DNA of 64,000 nucleotides from Pyropia haitanensis (taxonomy: Eukaryota > Rhodophyta > Bangiophyceae > Bangiales > Bangiaceae), in assembly GCA_008729055.1 (NCBI GenBank), contig SDUX01000008.1:4675756-4739755 (forward strand), given 5' to 3'. Position numbers and translations under genes: made by a program. Under the pieces are notes generated by a model. The model was given only the letters and a program-made list of their open reading frames with translations, did no database searches and was not told the DNA's origin. Positions 30,175 to 40,387 of this stretch are shown in pieces (within the stretch, counting starts at the first letter, position 1; each line of letters starts with the position of its first letter).

Positions 30175-33100
30175 ATGGACGGCGCCCCCCCTGCCGCGGC
30201 CGACGCGCCGCCGCCGCCCGCTGCTGACGGCACTGCCGGCGCGGCGCGTCCCAATGGCGACGCCGGTGACGGCGGTTGCGGCGGCGGTGGCGCCGCCGCC
30301 GCGACCGCGGCGCTGCCGCCCACGCCGGGGCTGCCCCGCCTGCCGCCGGTGGACGCGGCGGACCTGGACGAGTACGTGCGCGTCCTGGGTGGCCGCCGTG
30401 TTATTCGCAAGGTACGCTGTTGATGGGAGGTGGGGGGGGGGTGGGGGGTGGGGGGTGGGGGGTGGGGGTAGGGGTGTGGGGGGGAGTGGGGTGGGGAGGG
30501 GTGGGTGGGGGCGGGCGTGTTGGTCTGGGCATCGTGCGGATGCCGTTGTTTTTTGATGGACGCCCCGTGGGGTACTGTGCTGGAGCGTTTGGATGGCGGC
30601 GGCGGCGTCGGCGGCGGCGGCGGCGGGGCGTCTACGGGAGGCGGTGGGAGCAAGCGGCGTTTGGGTGGGCTGGGAGTCGGCGGGGAGGGGGTTGCTGGTG
30701 GTGGGAGAGGCGCTGGGGTGTGCCGGCGGTCAGGCTAACCCTCCCCCATGCACTGTGTCGGGTGCCTCATCGATGAGATGCGTCGTGTACGGTTTCCTGT
30801 ATTCTTGGACCTCTTTTCTTCTCCCCCTCTCTGCCACTGCCTGACCCCTGTGCTTCCCAGGTGCTCATCGCCAACAATGGTATCGCAGCGGTCAAGGCGA
30901 TGCGCAGCATCCGCCAGTGGACGTACGAGACCTTTCTCGATGCCCGCCTGGTCACGTTTGTCAGCCTCGCCACCCCCGAAGACATTGCCGCCAACGCCGA
31001 GTTTGTCCGCATGGCCGACGTCCTCGTCCCTGTCCCCGGCGGACCCAACCGCAACAACTATGCCAACGTGGAGCTGGTCGCCGACGTGGCCGAGCGCCAC
31101 GCCGTCGACGCGGTCTGGGCGGGCTGGGGCCACGCGTCGGAGAACCCGGCGCTGCCCGCCCGCCTCGCCGCCGCGGCGCCGCCGATTGCCTTCCTCGGGC
31201 CGCCGGCGGGGCCAATGGCCGCGCTCGGCGACAAGATCGCGTCGACCATCCTCGCGCAGGCGGCGGGCGTGCCGACCGTCTCGTGGTCGGGCAGCGGCGT
31301 GACGGTGGACCTGGACGCCCCGTCCTGGTCGGGCACCGTCCCCGACGACGTGTTTGCCCGCGCGTGCGTGGCGGGCGTCGACGACGCGGTGCGGTTTGGG
31401 CGGTCGGTCGGCTTCCCGCTGGTCGTCAAGGCGTCCGAGGGGGGCGGCGGCAAGGGCATCCGGGTGGTGCAGGAGGAGGACCACCTGGCCGACGCGTGGC
31501 GTGCCGTCGCGGGCGAGGTGCCCGGGAGTCCCATCTTTCTCATGCGCCTCGTCACCGAGGCGCGGCACCTGGAGGTGCAGCTGATTGCGGACGAGCACGG
31601 GTCGGCCATTGCGCTGTACGGGCGCGACTGCTCGGTGCAGCGGCGGCACCAAAAGATCATTGAGGAGGGGCCCGTCTCTGCGGCGCCGCCAGAGGTGTGG
31701 CGGGCGCTCGAGGCGGCGGCGGTGGCGCTGGCCAAGGCGGTCGGCTACGTCGGCGCCGGCACGGTCGAGTACCTGTACCGTGGGGACGAGTCGGGCGGCG
31801 AGTTTTACTTCCTCGAGCTCAACCCGCGGCTCCAGGTAGAGCACCCCGTCACCGAGTGGATCACGGGGGTGAACCTGCCGGCGCTGCAGCTGCAGGTGGC
31901 GATGGGCATCCCGCTGGGCGCTGTCCCGGCGGTGCGCCGCTTTTACGGCGTCGTCGCCCCGCTGGACGCACCCGCCCTGGCCGCCCGCCGGCCGGTGCCA
32001 CCGCACGGCCACGTGGTCGCTGCGCGCATCACGGCGGAGAACCCCGATGACGGCTTCACCCCCTCCTCGGGCGGCATCACGGAGCTCACCTTCCGGTCGG
32101 CGCCGCACGTGTGGGGGTACTTTTCGCTCAACACGGGCGGCTCGGTGCACGCGTACGCCGACTCGCAGATTGGCCACGTCTTTGCTTGGGGTGTGGACCG
32201 CGACGCGGCGCGGCGGGAGCTGGCGCTCGCCCTTCGCGACGTGACGCTTCGCGGGGAGATCCGCACGACCGTCGAGTACCTGCAGATGCTGCTCGCGCAC
32301 CCGGCGTTTGTGGGCAACCGCTTCTCCACCGCCTGGCTCGACGGCCTCATTGCGTCGCGGGCGGCCGCGAAGCGGCCACCCGCGGCGCTGGCGGTGCTGT
32401 GCGGGGCGCTCCTGCGTGGCCGCGCCGCGCTGGCTGCCGCGCACGCGGCAGCGGCGGCGTGCCTCGAGCGGGGCCAGCGGCCGTCGTCGCTGGCCGGCCG
32501 CGCGCTCGTCGAGGCGGATGTGGACCTCATTTATGAGGACATCTCCTACCCGCTGTGCGTGTCGCGGGGGGGGCCGACGGCGCTCAACGTGGCCGTGCGG
32601 GTGCTGGGCTCGGCCGCGACCGCGGCGGCAGACACGGTGAGGGGCGTGCTCGGCGGCGGCGGCGGCGGCGGCGGCGACGGCGGGGGGGTTGTGTCAGCCG
32701 ACGTGCGGCCGCTGAGCGATGGCGGTCTGCTCATCCTGCTCGACGGCGCCTCGCACGTAGCGTATGGGCGTGAGGAGGCGGGCGGCGGCCTGCGCCTGAC
32801 GCTCGACAACACGACGGTGACCTTCCCGGCGGCGTACGACCCGGGCGCGCTGACCACCTCTGTGTCGGGCAAGCTGGTCCGCTTCCTCGTCGAAGATGGG
32901 GCGCACGTCGAGGCGGGCGCGGCGTACGCGGAGCTCGAAGTGATGAAGATGTACCTGTCGCTGGTCGCCCCCGAGTCGGGGGTGGTCCGGCACGTGGCCT
33001 CCCCTGGGGGTGCCGTCGAGTCGGGCGCGCTCGTCGCATCCCTGGTGCTGGACGACGCGTCCAAGGTGCGGACGGCAGTCCACTTTCAGGGCACCCTCCC

Positions 33101-36100
33101 TGCGCTTGGCTCGCCGGTTGTGGCGGGCGACAAGCCACAGCAGCTGTTTGCGGCCGCTCTGACGCGGGTGGAGCTCGCCCTCCGCGGGTATGACGTGGAT
33201 GGCAGCGCCGCACTGGCGTTGCTGATGGCGCACCTGGACCACCCAGCCGTGGTTGCGGGGGAGCTGTCGGACGAGCTCGCGCCCCTGACCGGGCGGTTAC
33301 CCGTGGGGGTGGTGGACGAGGTGCGGCGGGAGATTGCCAAACTCCGCTACCTCGGCGACACGCCACCCGCCTGCGACGGCGCCCACGACGGCGACGGTGC
33401 CGAGGTGGTGGCCACAGCAGGCCCCGCCACGGACGGGGACCGCCTCGCGGCCATGGCGGCCTGTGCCCGTGCGGTGGTGCTTGCGGTGGACGTGGCATCG
33501 GCGTCGGCGCCCGACGCGGCGGCAGACTATGAGCGCCTGCGCGCTGTCGCAGACCGCTACGCGAGCGGCCGCACGGCGCCGGGGGTGCTGGCCGGCCTCG
33601 TGGACGTGTACCTCGAGGGCGAGCGCCCCTTTTGTGCGCCCGCCGCGTCCGCCTCGGAGGCCGCCGTCGGCACCAAGGCGGCGGGGGGCGGCGCCAAAGC
33701 TGCTGGCAGCGGCGGCGGCAGCGGTGGGGGTGGCGCGAACGTGCCGTCCTCGACGGGAGGGGAGTCGGGCGGCGGTAGCGGGGACGCGTTGCTGGAGCTG
33801 CGGGGCAGCTTTGGCAACGACCTTGCGCCCCTGGTGGAGATGGCGGCGGGCCACTGCAACCTGGGTGCCAAGAATGCGCTGCTGCTCGAGGTGCTCGCGC
33901 GGCTGGGCACCGTCTCCAAGCCCCCCGCTCGGTTGCCGGCGGCCCCCTTGGCGAGCAGCGGCGAGAGCAGCAGCGACGAGTCTGGCTCGGGCGCCGCCGA
34001 CCCCGACGCGGCGCTGCGGCGGGCCGTCAAGGTGCGCGCCGCGGCGCGGCGCAAGGCGGTCGCGTCCCCGCTGTCGGCCGCCGTTGCCGATGACGGGTGC
34101 TCACCGGCGGTGCTGTCGCGCCTGTCGGCGCTGAGCCGGCTTGGCGGCGCGGCGTACGCGGACATTGCGCTGCGCGCGCGGATGGCGCTGGTGGACCTCC
34201 GCCGCCCGCGGTTCCACCTCCGCCGCGCGGCGGTGCGGACGTACCTGGACCGGCTGGTGGCGGCTCGGTCTGCCGATGACGAGGACGAGCAGCAGGAGGC
34301 GATGCAGCAGGCCCTGTCACCGGTGGCGTCCATGCTGGACGTTCTCGTCACGTTTGTGGCGCCTGATTCGCTGGTGCGGGGGCGCGCGCCAGGCGGCGGG
34401 CTAGCTGGGAGCACCAGCGCCGACAAGGGCGGCGCCCCGTCGTCGCTGCCGTCGGGCCGCAAGCGGCTGTCGCTGTCGACCGCGGCGGGGGGCCAGTCGT
34501 CCCGCGCTTCCGAAAACGCTGTCCGCAGCGCCGCGGCTCGCCTCCAGATCCTCCGCAGCTACCGCGCGTACGATGTGGACAACCTGCAGGTGAACATTTC
34601 GCCAGACGGGGATCAGCTGCTGACGGCGTCGTGGTCGTTTCGGTTTCACAAGGCGCGGCCATCGCGCGCGGGTGGTTCATCGGCGTCAAGGACAGCAGCG
34701 TCGGTGGCGGCAGCCGCCGCGGCGGCTGCGGCGTCGCGGCCGTCCTCGCTGACGTCGTCAGGCTCGGAAGCGGCGCTCGCGTCATTTGACTCTGCGGACA
34801 ACCTGTCATCTGCGTCGTCTGCATCGGCTGACGCCTCCGCGGGGGTGTACCGGACGGGCACGTACGCGGTCTTCACGTCGTGGGCGCAGCTGGAACGCAG
34901 CTTTGATGGGGTGTTGGCCAAGGCCGCGACGGCCGCGACGCGGCCGGGGATGTCAGACACGTCTGTCAACGTGCTCACCTGCCTGCTGCGGTGGTCTGGT
35001 GCACCCCAGGGCAATGGTGACGGCGGCGGCACTGCCGCTGCCGCGCTGCCGCGGTCACCATTGCCGGCCGAGGCGCCGGGCAGTGGCGGGCACCACGAGG
35101 CAGACGACGGGGCCAGCCGCGCGCTGGAGGCGGTCCTCAAAGCCGGTGATGCGGCTCGGCGACAGACGCTGGCGCTCACGGCCGGCATTCGCACCATCAC
35201 GTTTATCGTTGCGCCAGTTGCGGCGGGCGTCCCCGCGTCGCCGGGGGCTGGTGCCGTTGAGGAGGAGTACGAGTACCCGGGCTTTTACACGTTCCGCGTG
35301 CCGGGCGGTTTTGTCGAGGACCCCATCCTGCGGCACATTGACCCACCGATGGCGTTCCAGCTGGAGCTGGCACGGCTCTCCAACTTTGACATTACCCGCT
35401 TCAGCTACCCCAACCGGGCGGTCCACGTGTTTTTCGCGCAGGACAAGGCGGTGTCGGGGCGGCCAGACCGGCGGCGCGGCGCGGCGGTGCGGCCGCCAAC
35501 GGGTGGTGGGGCGACGGCGGGCGGGGCGCCCGGCGCGGGAGCGGCGGCCGCCGCGGCCCCCCCGCGCGACGCCGACGCTCGCTTCTTTGTCCGCGCCGTC
35601 GTGCGCCACGTAGAGGTGCTGACGCGGACGTCGAGCCGCTTTTCCCCAAGTGTTGGCTCCACAAACTATGGCGGTGCCCTTTGGTTACCCGAGGTGGAGC
35701 GCACCTTTGGGGAGGCCCTCGATGCGGTGGAGATGGCCGCGTGCGACCGGCGGTTCCGGCGGACAGAGCTCAACCACGTTTTCCTCAACGTCGTGCCCGT
35801 TGTGTCGCTCGACCTGGAGGACCTCGAGGCCATCTGCCGCCGCCTCTTCACCCGCTACGCGTCACGGTGCTGGGCGCTCCGTGTGCTGACGGTGGAGGTC
35901 AAGTGCTCGGTGGTGCTGTCGCCAGCTGGGCACACGTCATCGTACTCGTCCACCGCCGGGGGTATGGGCGGCACGCCGCGGTCGGCCGCCACTCCGCTGC
36001 GGTTTGTGCTGCTCAACCCGACGGGCCACATGCTCCGCATCCACGGCTACGTCGAGACGCTCGACCCGGCTGCGGGCATTGACCGCCTGGTGTCGATTGT

Positions 36101-39025
36101 GCGTGGCGGCGGTGGGGGTGCGGGCGGCCTTGGCGGCGGCAGCCGCGGTCCCTTGCATGGCACGGCGGTGCTGGCGCCGTATCCCGTCATGGACCGGGTG
36201 CAGCGCAAGCGGGTCGTCGCGCAGACGACCGAGACGACGTACGCGTACGACTTTGTGGCGCTCTTTAGCCGCAGCCTCCACGAGCGGTGGCGGCGCTACT
36301 CGCAGGCGCGGCTGCTGGGCGGCTTCCGGCGCGCCAAGGCGCCGCCCATGCCCGTGGACGCGGTGGAGCTGGTGCTGGTGCCTGCCGAGCCGGACGACGC
36401 GGGCGTCCTCCGTGGCGTGGCCCCGCCGCTCAAGCTGGTCGAGACCCGCCGGCCGCCCGGCCAAAATAGCTGCGGCATGATCGCGTGGCGCTACACCCTG
36501 TGGACCCCCGAGTACCCGTCTGGCCGGCAGGCGGTTGTGGTGGCCAACGACATCACGTTTGCGGCGGGTTCGTTTGGCGTGGAGGAGGACCACGTCTTTG
36601 CGGCGGCCTCGCAGGTGGCCCGCGATGAGGGCATCCCGTTTGTGTACCTGGCGGCCAACTCGGGAGCGCGGATTGGGATTGCCGAGGACGTGCGGGACCT
36701 GTTCAGCGTGCGGTGGGTGGACCCGGCGCTGCCCGCCAAGGGCTTCTCGTCCCTCTACCTGGAACCCGACGCGGAGCGGCAGCTGGCGCGCGGTGCCGCC
36801 ACCGTCAACCCCTCCAAGGACCTCATCGACGTGATTGGCGCCAAGCACGGGCTGGGGGTGGAGAACCTGGCGGGCTCGGGGCTGCTTGCGGGGGAGGCCA
36901 GCGCCGCCTATGACGAGACGTTTACGATTGCGTTTGTGACGGCGCGGTCAGTGGGAATTGGCGCCTACCTGGTGCGGCTCGGGCAGCGGGTCATCCAAAA
37001 GGCCCGGTCGGCGCCCATCATCCTCACAGGCCACTCGGCACTCAACAAGCTGCTCGGCCACGATGTGTACGTGTCGAACGAGCAGCTGGGTGGGTCCCAG
37101 ATTATGGGGCCCAACGGGGTGGCCCACCTGGTCGTGCCGGACGACCTCCGCGGCGTCGATGCGATCCTGGATTGGATTGCCTACGTTCCCGCCCGGCGGG
37201 GCGAGCCAGCGCCGGTGGTGGAACCCCTCGACCCGATTGCGCGGCCGGTTGCGGCGTCGCCGCCGCTCAACGGCGCGCCGTACGACCCTCGCGAGCGTCT
37301 CATCCACGGCTACGACGCTGTACGCGGCGGCGTCGCCGCGGCCACCGCCGGCTCTGATCCGGCTTTCATGCCCGGCCTTAGCCACATGGATGACGCTGCC
37401 AAGCCAAGGACACCAAAGTCACGGGGCAGCAGCGGCGGCAGCGGCGCCGGCGGCGCCCGTTCCACCTTTTTGCCTGGCCTCTTTGACCGCGGCTCGTGGA
37501 TGGAGACGCTGGGTGGGTGGGCCAAGACGGTCGTCGTCGGCCGCGCGCGCCTGGGCGGCGTGCCCACCGGCGTTGTCGCTGTGGAGACCCGCTCGGTGGC
37601 GCGCACCACCCCCGCTGACCCGGCCGCGCCCGCCACCCGCGAGGCGGTGACCGCCCAGGCCGGGGGCGTCTGGTACCCAGACTCGGCGGCCAAGACCGCC
37701 CAGGCCATCCGGGACTTTGACCGGGAGCGGCTGCCGCTGTTCATCCTGGCCAACTGGCGGGGCTTTTCGGGCGGCATGCGCGACATGTTTGACGAGGTGC
37801 TCAAGTCGGGCGCCCAGATTGTGGACGCCCTCCGTGCCTACTCGTCCCCCGTCTTTGTCTACATCCCGCCTGGCGGGGAGCTCCGCGGCGGGGCGTGGGT
37901 GGTGGTGGACACCCGCATCAACGCGACGCAGATTGAAATGTACGCCGACCCGACAGCACGGGGCGGCGTCCTCGAGCCCGAGGGCATTGTGGACGTCAAG
38001 TACCGCAAGCGGGCGGTGGTGGCGACGATGCACCGGCTGGACCCGACGCTGGCCAAGTTGGACGAGGCGCTCGCCCGCGCCGAGCGTGACGAGGACGGGC
38101 GGGGCCACACGGCAGACGCGACGCGCGCCATCCGGGACGCGATCCTCGCGCGGGAGGCGACGCTGCTGCCCGTCTATCGGCAGGTGGCGACCAAGTTTGC
38201 CGACCTCCACGACACCCCGGGGCGGATGCAGGCCAAGGGCGTCATCCGCGGGGTAGTACCGTGGGCGGCGGCGCGGTCCTTTTTCTACTGGCGCCTCCAG
38301 CGGCGGCTCGCCGAGTCGCGCGTCCGGTCCGCGATTGGCCGCGCCGACCCGGCACTACCGCGCGCCGAGGTGACGGCGCTCCTCCAAAAGCTGGCCGACC
38401 GCAGCCACAACGAGGCGGCCGGCCTGGTCAGCGAGGAGGACGAGGCGGAGCTGGTCGGTGTCGCCGAGGCGGCGGCCAGTGGCGGCGCCGACGGCGGTGC
38501 CACCGCCGCCCACGCCCGGGGCGCGCAGGTCAATGGCTTTGCCGCGGACGGCGCCACCTCTGGGGCTGCCTCCGCTGGCGGCAGGCGTGGCGGCAGCGGC
38601 GGCGGTGGCGGTGGCGGCGGCGCCGACGGCGACGGCGACGCGGACGGGGTGCCCCCCCCCGGGCGTCGACGGTGAGCACCACCGACGACCGCCTCTTCTT
38701 CCAGTGGCTGGAAGAGTCCGAGGCGGACGTCCTCGAGTGCGTGCGGCAGGTGCGCGAGGCGCGCATCGCGACGGACGTGTCGCGGCTGGCCGCCGAGTCG
38801 GTCGACGGCTTCCTGTACGGCCTGCAAGCCGCCATCGAGGCCGCGCCCGACGGGCGGGAGCGCGCCAAGCTCGCGGCGGACATTGGCGCCCGCGTCGCCG
38901 CGGCGGCGGGGGGGGGGTCCGCCGCGGGGCGCATCGCCTACTACCCACTCGCCATGATCAACCGGTTGCGGGGCGACCGGGGCGGGGGCGGGAGCGGTGG
39001 TGGGGGGGGGCCTATGGATGGGTGA
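30175..39025 (+). CDS. ACC: Multidomain (eukaryotic-type) acetyl-CoA carboxylase
   Basis: Exon 1 is 30175-30411 (MDGAPPAAADAPPP..., 79 codons); exon 2 runs from 30861 (VLIANNGIAAVKAMRSIRQW). The enzyme makes malonyl-CoA from acetyl-CoA, bicarbonate and ATP. Biotin carboxylase covers about residues 70-560, with the ATP-grasp glycine loop KASEGGGGKGIRVV near 265. The biotin carrier has EVMKMYL with the biotinylated Lys at about 775. A long central region follows, with Ser/Gly-rich linkers (near 33650-33780). The carboxyltransferase spans about 1940-2560 (NDITFAAGSFG, LAANSGARIGIA, ILANWRGFSGGMRDMFDEVL). The frame is open to TGA at 38673-38675, but the family's C-terminal helix (DDRLFFQWLEESE ... 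LAADIGARVA) continues in frame 2 to 39025 after a C9 run at 38652-38660, so I extend across it. Red algal plastids encode subunits of a separate bacterial-type ACCase, so this one is presumably cytosolic. Confidence 0.96.
30412..30860 (+). other. ACCase intron (449 bp, GT-AG) with a G-run cluster
   Basis: The donor is AAG|GTACGC and the acceptor CTTCCCAG|GTGCTC, phase 0, joining RRVIRK to VLIANNG as in other ACCases. Positions 30424-30512 are a string of G4-G10 runs separated by single T or A (GGGGGGTGGGGGGTGGGGGG type), able to form G-quadruplexes on the sense strand. The last 60 bases are pyrimidine-rich. Confidence 0.93.
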
Positions 39026-39595
39026 CGGGGTGTGGCGGACATGGCGGTTGGCGTGGAAGGGAACGCCGATGGTGAGGGGCGGCAGAGCAGCACGCATCGA
39101 GGCAGGGGAAGGCCATTGCGTCGGCTTGAGGGACGTGGTTAGGCTTTTTCTTTCCCTTTGGCAACGTTATACGGTGATGGTTGTGGTCCGTGTTGCAGCG
39201 ATGATGGTGGGCAGGGCAGCGGCGGTGGGGCACGCGGCTGCCGTCCGTCTCCCCATATGACGGCCGGTTGAGAACTGGAGCGGGCCACGAGACCTCGTGA
39301 TCCACACGGAGCCCGTGCTGTTGCCGCTGCCCCCCCGCCTGAGGCTCTTGCGCTGCAATGGCTCGAAAGAGGCTGAGCGATTCAAATATAAAAAATATAC
39401 CGCCTCTGCCTCCCGCGCTCAGCCTATGTGCGTACGCTCACAGCCGCCGCGCACCAACCACGCAGTTGATACCACGCTACGCTATGCTGCCCGTCGCTAC
39501 TGTCAAAAAGTCAATACACCTCCGTTCGACTGCGTCGCGGCCACCAGAGCGGTGTCACTGCTCACACCCCCCCTCCCCCCCGGCGCGATCTGCAC
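39026..39595. other. Convergent 3' region of ACCase and the CBM1 gene
   Basis: This 570-bp spacer is less GC-rich than the genes, with an AT-rich piece at 39385-39400 (AAATATAAAAAATATACC) that may serve 3'-end formation of the minus-strand CBM1 transcript. No gene is seen. Confidence 0.5.
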
Positions 39596-40228
39596 TTACG
39601 GGTGCAGCGGCGAGCACTGCTTGAACGAGCCGCCGCGCGGCACCGCCATGCACTTGTACCCCGGCACGCACTTGGAGGGGCCCTTGAAGCCGTCGCCACC
39701 GCACTGGGCGTACCGCCCAAGCTCGCCCTCCTTGGGCGCCGGCGCCAGGCACTGGCTGTTGTACTCGGAGAGGAAGACGCACTGGAGGCCAAACTTGCAG
39801 CAGCGGGGGCCAAAGAAGCCCTTGCCACCGCACGCCTGGTACTCCTTGCCACACACCCGGCCCTCGGCGGGCGGGGACGTCGGCGACAGCTTGGGCGGCG
39901 TCGGCGACCGCTTGGTGATCAGGTCGCAGTGAGAGAAGGACTCGTCCACGACCGTGCACGTGAAGCCCGGCGTGCACATGGTCGGGCCCATGTAGCCCAT
40001 GCCGCCGCACTTGCGGTACGGCTTGACCTGGCCCTCCATCGCCGGCATCGGCCGGCACTGCGAGTACCACTTGTTCATGACCATGCACGTCAGGCCGGTC
40101 GTGCAGCACGTCGGGCCGTCCTTGTACTGCGCGCCGCCGCACTGCTCAAAGAGGATGGCGCAGCCAGAGGTGGCGGCGGCGACCGACAGGAGCGTCAGCG
40201 CCGCGAGGGCGACCTTCAGGAAACCCAT
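39596..40228 (-). CDS. PBP: Secreted polysaccharide-binding protein with four CBM1 modules
   Basis: The protein has 210 residues from ATG (cat at 40226-40228) to TAA. Residues 1-20 (MGFLKVALAALTLLSVAAAT) are a signal peptide. Four cysteine-rich CBM1 (fungal cellulose-binding) modules follow, each with the CGG..(Y/F).GP..C..G..C motif: FEQCGGAQYKDGPTCC, YRKCGGMGYMGPTMC, YQACGGKGFFGPRCC and YAQCGGDGFKGPSKC. A Pro/Ser/Lys/Thr linker (KRSPTPPKLSPTSPP) separates modules 2 and 3. No catalytic domain is present, so it probably binds cell-wall glycans rather than cutting them. The layout matches the polysaccharide-binding protein described from Porphyra purpurea, the strongest clue to the organism. 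Aromatic surface residues (Y, F, W) at the usual binding positions are kept in most modules. Codon use is like the neighbours and no frame break occurs. Confidence 0.97.
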   Translation of the reverse strand: MGFLKVALAALTLLSVAAATSGCAILFEQCGGAQYKDGPTCCTTGLTCMVMNKWYSQCRPMPAMEGQVKPYRKCGGMGYMGPTMCTPGFTCTVVDESFSHCDLITKRSPTPPKLSPTSPPAEGRVCGKEYQACGGKGFFGPRCCKFGLQCVFLSEYNSQCLAPAPKEGELGRYAQCGGDGFKGPSKCVPGYKCMAVPRGGSFKQCSPLHP

Positions 40229-40379
40229 GGTGCGGGAGGTGGGGGGATACCGCGGACGCGGATCGGGGGGTGCGGGGGGGGTGCGGGTGGTCGGGCGGGA
40301 CGGGACAGTGTGCGGGTCGTGGTTGCCTACTGGATTGCTGTGGTTGCTGCGTCTGATCCATGGCGATGGGACAGCCCCT

Positions 40380-40387
40380 TCTTATAC
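40380..40387 (-). promoter_or_regulatory. Candidate TATA box (GTATAAGA) of the CBM1 gene
   Basis: On the minus strand GCGTATAAGAAGG lies about 155 bp upstream of the start codon, identical in its eight core bases to the box before the carbonic anhydrase gene. Confidence 0.6.

Noticed and set aside
38672..38704. 33-bp mini-intron (GTGAGC...TTCCAG) at the ACCase end
   Set aside because: Its length is a multiple of three and its removal does not bring the conserved C-terminal helix into frame.
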